Origin: Salinibacterium sp. M195
Lineage (GTDB): Bacteria > Actinomycetota > Actinomycetes > Actinomycetales > Microbacteriaceae
Direction of reading: 5' to 3'
DNA length: 64,000 nt
Assembly (NCBI RefSeq): GCF_019443965.1
Contig: NZ_CP040814.1
Span: 496,001 to 560,000, forward strand
Below the pieces are notes generated by a model. That model did not search any database and had not been told where the DNA came from. It saw only the letters and a program-made list of their open reading frames with translations. Positions 16,910 to 26,166 of the stretch are shown piece by piece. The position numbers and the translations under genes were made by a program. Each line of letters starts with the position of its first letter. Position 1 is the stretch's first letter.

Positions 16910-18326
16910 GCTCATCGTCTCCGGCGGCGGCAGCTATTCGATTGCCACCGATGAGATGCTCAGCAGCGCCAGTGAGTTGCAGCGCGCCGCAGACATGACG
17001 CGAGACATCGCTGGTTCGATTCGAATGGTGGATGACCGGCTCACGGTTCAGCAAATGGAATCATGGGGCGTTCCTGCCGGGGCGGTCCTTGTTGAGGACG
17101 ATCTCAACTGTGCGTTCGGCGAGCTGCAGGTGCTCGCGAACCGCGCGGAAGAGTTGAGTGGAATCGTGCGGTTCGCGGCTCACACTTATGGCTGGGTGGA
17201 AAACCTTTCTGAAGCTGCCCTGCGCAAACTCTCAGCAGACGCTGCAGCCCTGTTGGGGTTCTTGTTCCCGCTGTGGAGCACTGCTTTGTTGCGCGCAAGC
17301 CCGATAATTCCGCTGCTTGCGGGAATAGGGGTGGGGTTTCATGTTTTGGGTGGCCGTGACCGACCGCTTCTGACTCCCGAACAGCTGTCGACGGCATTGA
17401 ACGAACTCATTAGCGATCCCACTTTCGTGCTCGCGCTTCGACACGGAGTCATGTCGGCCGATGAATTTGCGGCGGGGGCAGCAGGGATCCCCCCAGATCT
17501 CGTGTCGGCGCTGAGCGCTGCCGGGCTGATCGGGCTGGGGACCTCGGCTGGGCTCGTTCAGGGAGCGGGGGGACTTGGGGGCGTGCTGAAGGAGACCCCG
17601 GTGACCCAAGTGAGCAAAACGACGCCGGTGCCCGTGAGTGCACCACAGGGCTCTCGCGATCGGGTCGATCGGATTCCGCAACCCACGCAAGAGAACCCCG
17701 AACAGATTCGGATAGAGCGATACGAGCTACCGGGAGGCGAAGAGCACTTCGAGGTCTATGTCGCCGGCACTCAAGATTTCGCACTGTCTGGCACTGCTGA
17801 GCCGTGGGATTTCACGAGCAACATTTCTAACGCAGTCGGGAGGAATGCAGCCTCTGTGGCAGCGGTGGAAGCAGCGATGCGAGACGCTGGCATTACAGAA
17901 GGCAGTTCGGTGGGACTCAATGGCTACTCCCAAGGGGCGGCCGTGGCCGCACGGATCGCGGCATCCGGGGAATATAACGTTTCTGGCCTGTTCACGATCG
18001 GTGGACCTATCGGCCAGATTCCTGTCCCTCCCGATGTTGAGACGATCGTGGTCGAGCACACCGACGATGTTGTGCCGGCAACCGGAGGGCTACAGGACAA
18101 TGCGAATGCGCTCGTAGTGCAAAGGGAGGCTTTCGGCGGTAGGAGCTTGCCCGAAGGGCAAGTGGTGCCCGCTCACCAACACAGCGAATATGCCGAGACT
18201 GCACGCCTTATGGACGAATCAGGGAGCGAAGAAATCCAGAACGCTACGCGACGTCTCTCCGATCCGACCAACGGGGCTACCTCGGCAACCGTCACCGAGT
18301 ACTCCTACGCGCGGGTGCAGCCCTAA
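16899..18326 (+). CDS. alpha/beta-hydrolase-like protein with WXG-type helical N-terminus
   Basis: 475 residues from a GTG start. Residues ~1-100 are helical (MLSSASELQRAADMTRDIAGSI), resembling the N-termini of WXG/LXG-family secreted proteins. A hydrophobic stretch (AALLGFLFPLWSTALLRASPIIPLLAGIGVGFHVLG) follows near residues 110-150, then a Pro/Gln linker. The C-terminal half has the serine-hydrolase nucleophile elbow GLNGYSQGAAVAARIAA with downstream IGGPIGQ, a DDVVPATGG segment (possible catalytic Asp) and AHQHSEY (possible His), like PE-PPE/cutinase-type lipases. Substrate unknown. Its coupling to the WXG100-like gene suggests joint export or complex formation (inference). Confidence 0.6.
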   Translation: MSDELIVSGGGSYSIATDEMLSSASELQRAADMTRDIAGSIRMVDDRLTVQQMESWGVPAGAVLVEDDLNCAFGELQVLANRAEELSGIVRFAAHTYGWVENLSEAALRKLSADAAALLGFLFPLWSTALLRASPIIPLLAGIGVGFHVLGGRDRPLLTPEQLSTALNELISDPTFVLALRHGVMSADEFAAGAAGIPPDLVSALSAAGLIGLGTSAGLVQGAGGLGGVLKETPVTQVSKTTPVPVSAPQGSRDRVDRIPQPTQENPEQIRIERYELPGGEEHFEVYVAGTQDFALSGTAEPWDFTSNISNAVGRNAASVAAVEAAMRDAGITEGSSVGLNGYSQGAAVAARIAASGEYNVSGLFTIGGPIGQIPVPPDVETIVVEHTDDVVPATGGLQDNANALVVQREAFGGRSLPEGQVVPAHQHSEYAETARLMDESGSEEIQNATRRLSDPTNGATSATVTEYSYARVQP

Positions 18327-18353
18327 GCGCGCATAGCCGCGCAACAGCACGTT

Positions 18354-18749
18354 TTAGCGCTTTTTGTTGACAATCGGGCGAAGCAGAATGCCGATGAACC
18401 AGCTGATGAGGCCAAGAACGAGTGCGCCGAGCACACCCCACCAGAATCCGTTGACGACTAGACCAAAGCCGAAGAGGCTCGAGATCCAGCTGACCAGCAG
18501 CAGCAGCAAACCATTGACGACGAGAGCGAGTAGGCCAAGGGTGAGTACATACAGCGGGAATGCAACAATGCGGATCAGGTTGCCGAGCACACCGTTCACA
18601 ATTCCGAAGACAGCGGCCACCAGCAAGAAGGTCAGAACGATCTCTAAGGTTCCCCCCGGCTCAAAAGGAACCAGCTCCACGCCGGCAACAACCACCGTTG
18701 TCAGCCACAGAGCAAGAGCGTTGATCAGCAAGCGCACGATGATTCTCAT
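18354..18749 (-). CDS. phage holin family 4 (YvlD-like) membrane protein
   Basis: 131 residues with four transmembrane helices and little loop sequence (LLINALALWLTTVVVAGV, LEIVLTFLLVAAVFGIVNGVLGNLIRIVAFPLYVLTLGLLALVVNGLLL, GFWWGVLGALVLGLISWFIG). The VFGIVNGVLGNLIRIVAFPL stretch is diagnostic of the PF04020-type family (YvlD). Despite the name these are chromosomal genes of unknown function, and no phage genes are near. Convergent with the hydrolase gene. Confidence 0.8.
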   Translation of the reverse strand: MRIIVRLLINALALWLTTVVVAGVELVPFEPGGTLEIVLTFLLVAAVFGIVNGVLGNLIRIVAFPLYVLTLGLLALVVNGLLLLLVSWISSLFGFGLVVNGFWWGVLGALVLGLISWFIGILLRPIVNKKR

Positions 18750-18907
18750 GGTTCAACTATGCACCCCCGATTTGCTAGGCCGCAATCCTCGCGGCCGGAT
18801 CTCTTCGTGAGCTCCGCAGGCCTGACGGCAGTTCGAACCTCCGGCGACGCGACAAATTGTGATGTCAGCGCCCTGACCCAGCAGGCTCGCGGCTCTAGGC
18901 TGGGGCA

Positions 18908-19978
18908 GTGACCTCAAACCGCGTACAGCTTCGCCCCGAAATCGCCGCCATCGTTCCTTACCGCCAGGGATCTCCGGCGGCCGCGGATTCCTTCAAGCTG
19001 TCTTCCAATGAGAACCCGTACGAGCCACTGCCCTCAGTGCTCGCGCAACTCTCCACCCACACCATTAACCGTTACCCCGACGCATCCGCCGCCGAATTGC
19101 GCCGCCAGATCGCCGCACGCTTCGACGTCAACGCTGACAGCGTGCAGGTCGGTGCGGGCTCGGTGGCCGTGCTCGCTCAGCTCGTGAGCGCCGCCGCGGC
19201 CTCTGGCGACGAAGTCGTCTACGCTTGGCGCAGTTTCGAGGCCTATCCGCTGCTGGTATCTGCAGCCGGTGCCACTAGCGTGCAGATCGCCAATCAGGGT
19301 GACCACCGGCACGATTTGGCCAAGATGAGTGCCGCGATCACCGAATCGACTCGTGTTGTTATTGTCTGCAGCCCGAACAACCCCACGAGCACTGTCGTGA
19401 CGGATGCCGAATTTCGCGACTTCATGGCGAGCGTTCCCGAGAACGTTCTTGTCGTTCTCGATGAGGCTTACCGTGAGTTCGTCACAGACCCGGCTGCGGT
19501 GCGCGGCGAGACCCTCGTCGGGCAGTACCCCAACCTCGTTCTGCTGCGCACATTCTCGAAGGCGTACGGCCTCGCAGGCTTGCGCATTGGGTATGCGATT
19601 GGCCCGGAGTACGTCATGGATGCGGCGCGAGCGGTGGCGATTCCCCTCTCGGTGACGGAGCTGGCACAAACTGCAGCGATCGCATCCCTCGAACATGAAG
19701 ATGAATTGTTGGAACGTGTGAGCAGACTTAATGGGGTGCGCGAGAGCATCGTTAAGGGTTTGCGTGAGCAGGGCTGGGACGTTCCGACACCGAGCGGAAA
19801 CTTCGTCTGGTTGCCGACAGGGGCAGCAACCAGTTGGGCTGCAGAGGTATTTCGGTCGCACGGGATCGTCGTTCGCGCACTCGGCGAGGGTCTCCGAGTG
19901 AGTGTTGGCGAAGAGGAATCTGTGGAGAAACTCCTAAGAGCAGCGCAAGAGGTTGTCGCTTCAAGGGAAACGAACTAA
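18908..19978 (+). CDS. HisC-like aminotransferase (histidinol-phosphate or aromatic)
   Basis: A class I/II PLP-dependent aminotransferase of 356 residues. It shows [17 protein letters not shown], the SPNNPTSTV motif, VLDEAYREF, and [17 protein letters not shown] with the PLP-binding Lys. The family includes histidinol-phosphate aminotransferase and aromatic amino acid aminotransferase. The gene lies 24 bases upstream of a 2-oxoacid dehydrogenase operon and away from other his genes, so it may transaminate aromatic or branched-chain amino acids to feed that complex (inference). GTG start. Confidence 0.8.
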   Translation: MTSNRVQLRPEIAAIVPYRQGSPAAADSFKLSSNENPYEPLPSVLAQLSTHTINRYPDASAAELRRQIAARFDVNADSVQVGAGSVAVLAQLVSAAAASGDEVVYAWRSFEAYPLLVSAAGATSVQIANQGDHRHDLAKMSAAITESTRVVIVCSPNNPTSTVVTDAEFRDFMASVPENVLVVLDEAYREFVTDPAAVRGETLVGQYPNLVLLRTFSKAYGLAGLRIGYAIGPEYVMDAARAVAIPLSVTELAQTAAIASLEHEDELLERVSRLNGVRESIVKGLREQGWDVPTPSGNFVWLPTGAATSWAAEVFRSHGIVVRALGEGLRVSVGEEESVEKLLRAAQEVVASRETN

Positions 19979-20002
19979 CGCTCGCCGCGTTAGATTAGTC
20001 GA

Positions 20003-21118
20003 ATGTCTTATACCGCCGCGACGGTTCAGCTGCTGTCTCCCGAGGGCACGCTCGTTCACAGCGATGCCAGCGAACAGTACCTCCCCTATGTAGACAAGCT
20101 CAGTGATGACGCTCTGCAGGAATTCCACCGCCACATGGTGGTGATGCGCCGCTTCGATATTGAGGCAGCCAACCTGCAGCGTCAGGGTCAGCTTGCCCTT
20201 TGGGTTCCGAGCCACGGCCAAGAGGCCGCCCAGGTCGGTTCGGCGCTCGCCGCTAAACCCCAAGATCACCTGTTCCCCTCCTACCGGGAGCATGTCATTG
20301 CGCTCATGCGCGGCGTTGACCCGATCACGATCCTGTCGATGTTCCGCGGGCTCAGCCACGGCGGCTGGGATCCGAAAGACCACGACAACTTCCACCTCTA
20401 CACGCTGGTAATCGGTTCGCAGACGCTCCACGCCACCGGCTACGCGATGGGGATGAACCTCGAGGGCCGTTCAGGAACCGGCAACCCCGACACCGATGCG
20501 GCCGTCATGGTCTACTTCGGCGATGGCTCTACGAGTCAGGGTGACGTCAGCGAAGCAATGGTGTTTGCCGCCAGCTACCAAACTCCACAAGTATTCTTCT
20601 TGCAGAACAACCATTGGGCCATCTCGGTTCCCGTGTCACGACAGTCGCGCACCCCGCTCTATTTGCGCGGCGAAGGCTTCGGCATCCCGAGCGTTCAGAT
20701 CGACGGCAACGACGTTCTCGCGAGCTTCGCCGTGACCCAGGCCAATTTGGATGCCGCCCGCGCCGGCGAGGGACCCCGCTTCATTGAGGCCCTCACCTAC
20801 CGCATGGGTGCCCACACCACGAGCGACGACCCCTCGAAGTACCGCGAAAATAGCGAGCTCGAGTTCTGGGCACAACGTGATCCGATCACTCGCTTCGAAA
20901 CGTACTTGCGGGCCCGCGGCGCGAGCCAAAGCTTCTTCGACGGTATTGCCGCTGAAGGAGATGACCTGGCGGCCGATATTCGCAAGCGAATTCTCGAGCT
21001 GCCGGTACCGGCCACTTCGACGCTCTTCGATCACGTCTATTCCGACCCTCACCCCGTGATGGATGAGCAGCGCCAAGCGCTTGCCGACTTCGAGGCATCA
21101 TTTGAGGAGGGCAACTAA
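20003..21118 (+). CDS. 2-oxoacid dehydrogenase E1 alpha subunit (branched-chain type)
   Basis: Thiamine-diphosphate-binding half of E1, which decarboxylates 2-oxoacids and passes the acyl group to E2. 371 residues with GDGSTSQGDVSEAMVFAASYQTPQVFFLQNN, the GDG-X(~27)-NN cofactor motif, and the phosphorylation-loop-like YRMGAHTTSDDPSKYR. It resembles BkdA-type alpha subunits more than pyruvate-specific ones. Follows the aminotransferase closely and overlaps the beta gene by one base (TAATG). Confidence 0.88.
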   Translation: MSYTAATVQLLSPEGTLVHSDASEQYLPYVDKLSDDALQEFHRHMVVMRRFDIEAANLQRQGQLALWVPSHGQEAAQVGSALAAKPQDHLFPSYREHVIALMRGVDPITILSMFRGLSHGGWDPKDHDNFHLYTLVIGSQTLHATGYAMGMNLEGRSGTGNPDTDAAVMVYFGDGSTSQGDVSEAMVFAASYQTPQVFFLQNNHWAISVPVSRQSRTPLYLRGEGFGIPSVQIDGNDVLASFAVTQANLDAARAGEGPRFIEALTYRMGAHTTSDDPSKYRENSELEFWAQRDPITRFETYLRARGASQSFFDGIAAEGDDLAADIRKRILELPVPATSTLFDHVYSDPHPVMDEQRQALADFEASFEEGN

Positions 21119-22095
21119 TGGCCGAGATTATGACAATGGCGAAGGCTCTCAACGAGGGCATGCGTGTCGCCATGCGCGCCAACAGCAAAGTTCTCTTGAT
21201 GGGTGAAGACATTGGGCCGCTCGGCGGCGTCTTCCGCGTCACCGAGGGTCTGCAAGCCGAGTTCGGCGACAAGCGCGTTCTCGACACTCCTTTGGCTGAG
21301 TCGGGCATCGTGGGTACCGCGATTGGGCTTGCAATGAGCGGTTTCCGCCCCGTGTGCGAGATCCAGTTTGACGGTTTCATTTTTCCCGGCTTCGACCAGA
21401 TCACCTCCCAACTGGCTAAGTTGACCGCGCGCCACGAAGGCACGCTGTCGATGCCGGTCGTAATTCGAGTCCCTTATGGCGGACACATTGGTGCAGTTGA
21501 ACACCACCAGGAGAGCCCGGAAGCGTACTTCGCGCACACGGCAGGTCTCCGTTTGCTGAGCCCGGCAACACCCCACGATGCGTACTGGCTCATTCAAGAA
21601 GCCATTGCGAGCAACGACCCGGTCATGTTCTTTGAACCTAAGTCGCGCTACTGGCAGAAGGGCGAGGTCGACCGCGAGTCGAGCGGCATCGCTACTCACG
21701 CCAGCCGCGTGGTTCGCGAAGGCACTGAAGTGACGCTCGTTGGTCACGGCGCCATCGTCTCCACACTGTTGCAAGCGGCGGAGTTGGCCGCGGAGGAAGG
21801 CACCAGTATCGAGGTTGTAGACCTTCGATCGCTCTCCCCCATCGACTACGGCCCGATTGTGACATCCGCCCAAAAAACGGGCCGCGTGGTTGTTGTTCAA
21901 GAGGCACCCGGGAATGTCAGCGTGGGATCCGAGGTTGCCGCTACGGTAACCGAGCGCGCGTTCTACTCACTCGAAGCCCCTGTGCTTCGTGTGAGTGGTT
22001 ACGATCTCCCGTTCCCTCCCGCCAAGCTGGAATCCGTGTATTTGCCCAGTGTTGACCGCATCTTGGATGCTGTTGACCGGGCGTTGGCCTACTGA
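21118..22095 (+). CDS. 2-oxoacid dehydrogenase E1 beta subunit
   Basis: 325 residues forming the E1 heterotetramer with the alpha subunit. The Transket_pyr domain is seen in [41 protein letters not shown] and [28 protein letters not shown], then the C-terminal transketolase domain ([42 protein letters not shown]). It is coupled to the alpha gene; the E2 gene follows after 14 bases. Residue choice points to the branched-chain/acetoin-like subgroup, but substrate cannot be fixed from sequence. Confidence 0.9.
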   Translation: MAEIMTMAKALNEGMRVAMRANSKVLLMGEDIGPLGGVFRVTEGLQAEFGDKRVLDTPLAESGIVGTAIGLAMSGFRPVCEIQFDGFIFPGFDQITSQLAKLTARHEGTLSMPVVIRVPYGGHIGAVEHHQESPEAYFAHTAGLRLLSPATPHDAYWLIQEAIASNDPVMFFEPKSRYWQKGEVDRESSGIATHASRVVREGTEVTLVGHGAIVSTLLQAAELAAEEGTSIEVVDLRSLSPIDYGPIVTSAQKTGRVVVVQEAPGNVSVGSEVAATVTERAFYSLEAPVLRVSGYDLPFPPAKLESVYLPSVDRILDAVDRALAY

Positions 22096-22109
22096 CGAAG
22101 GAGGCCCTT

Positions 22110-23501
22110 GTGGCTGTATCTGAATTTCCTCTTCCCGATGTGGGCGAGGGGCTGACTGAAGCCGAGATCGTCTCCTGGAAGGTTGCGCCCGGTGACGAGA
22201 TCACCGTCAACCAAGTACTCGTCGAAATCGAGACGGCGAAGTCGCTCGTAGAACTGCCGTCGCCTTTTGCCGGCACTGTGCAGAAGCTGCTGGTGGAGGA
22301 GGGCGCGACTGTTGAGGTCGGCACCCCGATTATCAGTGTGCAGTCCGTCGGTGGGTCGGTTGAACTGACCGCACCAGGATCGGGCGAAGACGAGAGCCAC
22401 GGCATGATGGCCGACGTTGGTGCAGAGAGCAGTGCAGCGGACGACGCTGCCGCCGCAGTGGCCGACACGGCATCCACGATTGCCAGCGAAGACGACAAGC
22501 CTGGAGCTGTGCTCGTGGGCTACGGCACGGGCGGGCACGTGAGCTCGCGTCGCCGCAAGGGTGCGCAGCCGGCCAAGGATGACGCCGCGGCAACCACTGC
22601 ATCGAAGCCGCGCCCGGCATCCGTGCCTGCTTCGTTCGCCAGCCCGATCATCGCCAAGCCGCCGATTCGCAAGCTGGCCAAGGATCTGGGCGTTGAGCTC
22701 GCCGAGGTTGCTGCCACGGGTCTTGCCGGCGAGACGACGCGCGAAGACGTGATTCGTCATGCCTCGCAGGCGAGTGTTTTCCGCAATATCGAAACGCCAG
22801 AGTGGGGTGACGAGCGCGAAGAGCGTATTCCCGTTAAGGGCGTGCGCAAGGCCATCGCTAAGGCCATGGTGCACAGTGCGTTCACCGCACCGCACGTGAG
22901 TGTTTTCACCGACGTGGATGCCACCCGAACCATGGAGTTCGTGAAGCGCCTCAAGAATTCCCCCGACTTTGCTGGCGTGCGGGTGAGCCCGCTGCTGATC
23001 ATGGCGAAGGCCGTGAATTGGGCTGTGCGCCGCAACCCCACCGTGAATTCGAGCTGGACCGAAAAAGAGATCATCGTTCACCACTACGTGAACCTCGGGA
23101 TCGCGGCCGCGACGCCGCGCGGGCTCATCGTGCCGAACATCAAGGATGCTCAAGATTTGAGCCTCTTCGACCTCGCGAAATCGCTTGAGCAGCTCACCTT
23201 GACGGCGCGCGACGGCAAGACGCAGCCCGCCGAAATGTCGAACGGCACGATCACGATTACTAACATCGGTTCGTACGGCATGGACACGGGAACTCCGATC
23301 ATCAACCCGGGTGAGGCGGCGATTGTGGCGCTGGGTTCTATCAAGCAAAAGCCGTGGGTTGTCGACGGTGAAGTGCGCGCCCGCTATGTCACGACCGTGA
23401 GCGCAAGCTTTGACCACCGCATCGTTGATGGGGATGTCGCGAGCCGTTTCGTCGCCGACCTCGCGAGCGTGCTCGAAGAGCCTGCCCTCTTGCTCGACTA
23501 A
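22110..23501 (+). CDS. 2-oxoacid dehydrogenase E2 (dihydrolipoamide acyltransferase)
   Basis: Carries the acyl group on lipoate and transfers it to CoA. 463 residues: one lipoyl domain with the attachment Lys in [14 protein letters not shown] (near residue 43), an Ala/Pro-rich linker, a peripheral subunit-binding domain ([32 protein letters not shown], near residues 178-212), and the catalytic domain ending in DHRIVDGD with the HxxxD active site. No E3 gene follows, so dihydrolipoamide dehydrogenase must come from elsewhere. AAGGAGG precedes the GTG start. Confidence 0.92.
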   Translation: MAVSEFPLPDVGEGLTEAEIVSWKVAPGDEITVNQVLVEIETAKSLVELPSPFAGTVQKLLVEEGATVEVGTPIISVQSVGGSVELTAPGSGEDESHGMMADVGAESSAADDAAAAVADTASTIASEDDKPGAVLVGYGTGGHVSSRRRKGAQPAKDDAAATTASKPRPASVPASFASPIIAKPPIRKLAKDLGVELAEVAATGLAGETTREDVIRHASQASVFRNIETPEWGDEREERIPVKGVRKAIAKAMVHSAFTAPHVSVFTDVDATRTMEFVKRLKNSPDFAGVRVSPLLIMAKAVNWAVRRNPTVNSSWTEKEIIVHHYVNLGIAAATPRGLIVPNIKDAQDLSLFDLAKSLEQLTLTARDGKTQPAEMSNGTITITNIGSYGMDTGTPIINPGEAAIVALGSIKQKPWVVDGEVRARYVTTVSASFDHRIVDGDVASRFVADLASVLEEPALLLD

Positions 23502-23572
23502 CGAGGCACGCGCTCGACAGTAATTACGCGATGCTGCAGTGGATTCGGTGCGGTGGTCGGTAGTGTGGCCGC

Positions 23573-24712
23573 ATGACCATGAAGAAAAAATCGCCTGCAG
23601 CGCCACCGGCATCCGAGTCGAAACGCCTAGGACTTCACGAACTGTGGACCGACCGTTTGGGAGCCTGGTCAATTCGTGCGCTGCAGATTCTGTTGCTGCT
23701 CACGCTTGCTTCAGTGACCGTTTTTGCGCTCACTCAGGTGAAGCTCGTCGTGATTCCGGTACTCATCGCGCTCATTTTCGCTGCTGCTGCCAGCCCGATT
23801 GTGGTGTGGATGCGGCGTCGCGGTGTCGGGCGAGCGCTGTCGACCTGGATCGCGCTGCTTGGCGGCATCGTGGTGTTTGGTGGGTTGGTCACGGCAGTCG
23901 TTTTCGCCGTGCAGGACCAATGGTCCGACTTATCTGACTCGGCGGTTGAGGGATTCGAGCAACTGAAGAGCTACGCGCTCGATGGGCCGTTCGCGATTGA
24001 TCAGGATGCCCTTGATGAGGCATGGAACGCGGCTATCGACTTCGTGACAAGCGCGACCTTCGGCCTTGGCGCTATTCAGGGAGTGTCAGCAGCGGCTCAG
24101 GTTGTCACCGGAATTCTGCTCGGCCTCGTTATCCTGTTCTTCTTCCTCAAAGATGGCGACCGCATTTGGGAGTTCTTCCTGAGCCCGATGACCGGCGAGC
24201 GTCTCGACCGGGGACACCGCATTGGTCACACCGCGGTACGCACGCTCGGTGGCTACGTTCGGGGAACCGCAACGGTTGCGGCCGTCGATGCGCTCGGTAT
24301 CGGAATCGGATTGACGATCTTGCAAGTACCGCTCGCGCTACCGCTTTCGGTCATCGTGTTCTTGGGCGCCTTCATCCCCCTCGTTGGCGCGACTGTCGCC
24401 GGCGTCTTAGCTGCCGTTGTCGCTCTCGTGACGAATGGCTGGGTCGTGGCTTTGATCGTTTTGGGCATCGTCGTGCTCGTGAATCAGCTCGAGGGTAACT
24501 TTCTGCAGCCCGTCGTGATGGCGCAGTCCTTGAGCATCCACCCGCTGGTGATTTTGGTGGCGTTGACGGCCGGAACGATTCTCGGCGGCATCGTGGGCGC
24601 GGTGCTGGCCGTGCCGATAGCAGCGGTGGGCTGGTCGATTCTCAAGACGTGGAACGAAAAGGGCGACAAGCCCAACCTCGATCCGGCTCCGACGAAGAAG
24701 AAGCCAAAGTAA
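23573..24712 (+). CDS. AI-2E family transporter
   Basis: 379-residue membrane protein of the AI-2E (PF01594) family, whose members move diverse small solutes or ions. Two N-terminal helices (SIRALQILLLLTLASVTVFAL), an extracytoplasmic helical region (DLSDSAVEGFEQLKSYAL), then six more helices with LGLVILFFFLKDGDRIWEFFL and the family's GAFIPLVGATVAGVLAAVVAL and QLEGNFLQPVVMAQSLSIHPLVILVAL motifs. Lys-rich tail. Convergent with the oxidase gene, with only 4 bases between stops. Confidence 0.9.
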   Translation: MTMKKKSPAAPPASESKRLGLHELWTDRLGAWSIRALQILLLLTLASVTVFALTQVKLVVIPVLIALIFAAAASPIVVWMRRRGVGRALSTWIALLGGIVVFGGLVTAVVFAVQDQWSDLSDSAVEGFEQLKSYALDGPFAIDQDALDEAWNAAIDFVTSATFGLGAIQGVSAAAQVVTGILLGLVILFFFLKDGDRIWEFFLSPMTGERLDRGHRIGHTAVRTLGGYVRGTATVAAVDALGIGIGLTILQVPLALPLSVIVFLGAFIPLVGATVAGVLAAVVALVTNGWVVALIVLGIVVLVNQLEGNFLQPVVMAQSLSIHPLVILVALTAGTILGGIVGAVLAVPIAAVGWSILKTWNEKGDKPNLDPAPTKKKPK

Positions 24713-24716
24713 CGCG

Positions 24717-25970
24717 CTAGCGGGGCCCGAGGGTTCGTTCCAAGAACGGGTTCCAGAACTTGCCCTGCGGGTCGTACTCTCGCTGCAGCGCGAGAAAATC
24801 GCCGCTGCGGGGAAAGCGTTCTCGGATGACGTCGGCGCCATAGTGAAACAGCTTGCCCCAGTGCTGCCGCGGTGCGAATGGCGCGAGGGCCTCCTCGATC
24901 ACGGGCAGTAGCGCCGCGACCTCAGCGGGATGTTTCGCCCACGTGAAGCCGATGCACAGAACATCGCGCTCGTAGGCGGGGCTCATCCAGAGGGAATCGG
25001 CGGCAGCGGTGCGGATCTCGGAGATCAGCAGGTGCGGCGAGATCTGGGAGCCGAGGGTTCGCAGCACCTCCAACGCGTCAACACCGTGCTGCCGCGCTAC
25101 GTAGTACTCGCTCTGCAGCTCATCGCCGCCATTGGAGGGTTGGCCGTCGAGGCGAAAGTGCGGCATCCGCTCTGACCACGGGCCGGGCACGCTTGCGCGC
25201 TGGTTGACGTTCTCGCGATTGCTTTCCTCGGCATCGTCGTACCACTCGCCGCCAAAGAGAGTGGCTTCCAGCGGCGGTTCAGCGCCGTCATCCAGACGCG
25301 TCTTGAGCCACACCTGAGCCACGGTGGGGCTTGCGAAATCGGCGAGAAGACTCACGCTATAGGCGCTGGCCATCACCTCATCCAGTTGTGTGAGCACGGT
25401 CTCCCAAGGGGCAAAGCGGTAGACGTCTTGGCGCACGACATAACTGGGCTGGATGTCGAGGGTCACCCGCGTGATGATCCCGAACGCACCGAGGCCCACA
25501 GCCAGAGCCGGCAGGTCGTCGCTGGAGCGATCGACGGTCACCACTGAGCCGTCTGCGGTGACGAGTTCGACCGCGCTGATGGCGGCGGAAAGGATGCCGT
25601 TGCCATCTCCCGAGCCGTGGGTGCCGGTAGCGGTTGCCCCGGCTACGGAGATGTGTGGCAGCGATCCCGTGTTGTGGAGCGCAACACCATGCGACTGCAG
25701 CGTGCTGATGAGCGCGCCGTACGACGTTCCGCCGGTGACGCTGACGGTCTGCGTGCTTGGGTCAATCCGGATGTCGGGGTCCACGTGTGAGAGAGATACG
25801 AGAGTGCCCGTGGTGTCGGCGATGCTGTTGAACGAATGTCGGGTGCCGATCGCTCGCACGTGCGATGAGCTGGCAACCAGCTCTTGCACGTCGGCGATGG
25901 ACATGGGGTGCGTCACTGCGAGAGCACCGTAGGTGAGGTTGCCTGCCCAATTGACCTGGGTGCTCGACAT
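24717..25970 (-). CDS. FAD-dependent alditol oxidase (AldO/xylitol oxidase type)
   Basis: Oxidises the terminal hydroxyl of alditols such as xylitol or sorbitol with O2, giving the aldose and H2O2. 417 residues from ATG 25970; an FAD_binding_4 domain with the covalent-flavin region RAIGTRHSFNSIADT (near residues 38-52) and ATGTHGSGDGNG, then an ALO-type C-terminal domain (HWGKLF). These match Streptomyces AldO. An in-frame start 54 bases upstream is possible but less likely. The nearby upstream region also serves the divergent zinc operon. Confidence 0.85.
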   Translation of the reverse strand: MSSTQVNWAGNLTYGALAVTHPMSIADVQELVASSSHVRAIGTRHSFNSIADTTGTLVSLSHVDPDIRIDPSTQTVSVTGGTSYGALISTLQSHGVALHNTGSLPHISVAGATATGTHGSGDGNGILSAAISAVELVTADGSVVTVDRSSDDLPALAVGLGAFGIITRVTLDIQPSYVVRQDVYRFAPWETVLTQLDEVMASAYSVSLLADFASPTVAQVWLKTRLDDGAEPPLEATLFGGEWYDDAEESNRENVNQRASVPGPWSERMPHFRLDGQPSNGGDELQSEYYVARQHGVDALEVLRTLGSQISPHLLISEIRTAAADSLWMSPAYERDVLCIGFTWAKHPAEVAALLPVIEEALAPFAPRQHWGKLFHYGADVIRERFPRSGDFLALQREYDPQGKFWNPFLERTLGPR

Positions 25971-26082
25971 TGTGGTCCTCTCGATGGGTTCATCACAGTG
26001 CGTTAGTGCTTCGACTCTGAACACTATTCCTCGGATCGTGGCAATTGAGTAAACGCTGTTGTGCGGCAGCCGCAGTGGGCCG

Positions 26083-26134
26083 TTGCTTGATTGAGCGCGG
26101 GTAGGTTATGCTATTGATAACGAATCTCATTACC
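26083..26134 (+). promoter_or_regulatory. promoter and putative Zur operator of the zinc uptake operon
   Basis: TTGCTT (26083-26088) and TATGCT (26107-26112) are 18 bases apart. Right after the -10 lies an imperfect palindrome: GATAACGA (26116-26123), ATC, TCATTACC (26127-26134), with six of eight positions symmetric. Zur operators in actinobacteria are similar AT-rich palindromes with a TGA/TCA core. A Zur-family gene lies at the end of the operon. Confidence 0.6.
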
Positions 26135-26166
26135 GCTATTGGCTTCGGCCTTAGAAGGACACCTAG

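Noticed and set aside
18354..18749. Prophage holin
   Set aside because: The family name is misleading; the protein is a YvlD-like chromosomal membrane protein and no phage genes are near.
18820..18850. tRNA-like GTTCGAACC T-loop sequence
   Set aside because: No matching acceptor, D or anticodon stems can be drawn around it.
22089..23672. 527-codon minus-strand frame opposite the E2 gene
   Set aside because: A shadow of the high-GC E2 gene; Arg/His-rich, no recognisable domain, and the plus-strand E2 has all family motifs.
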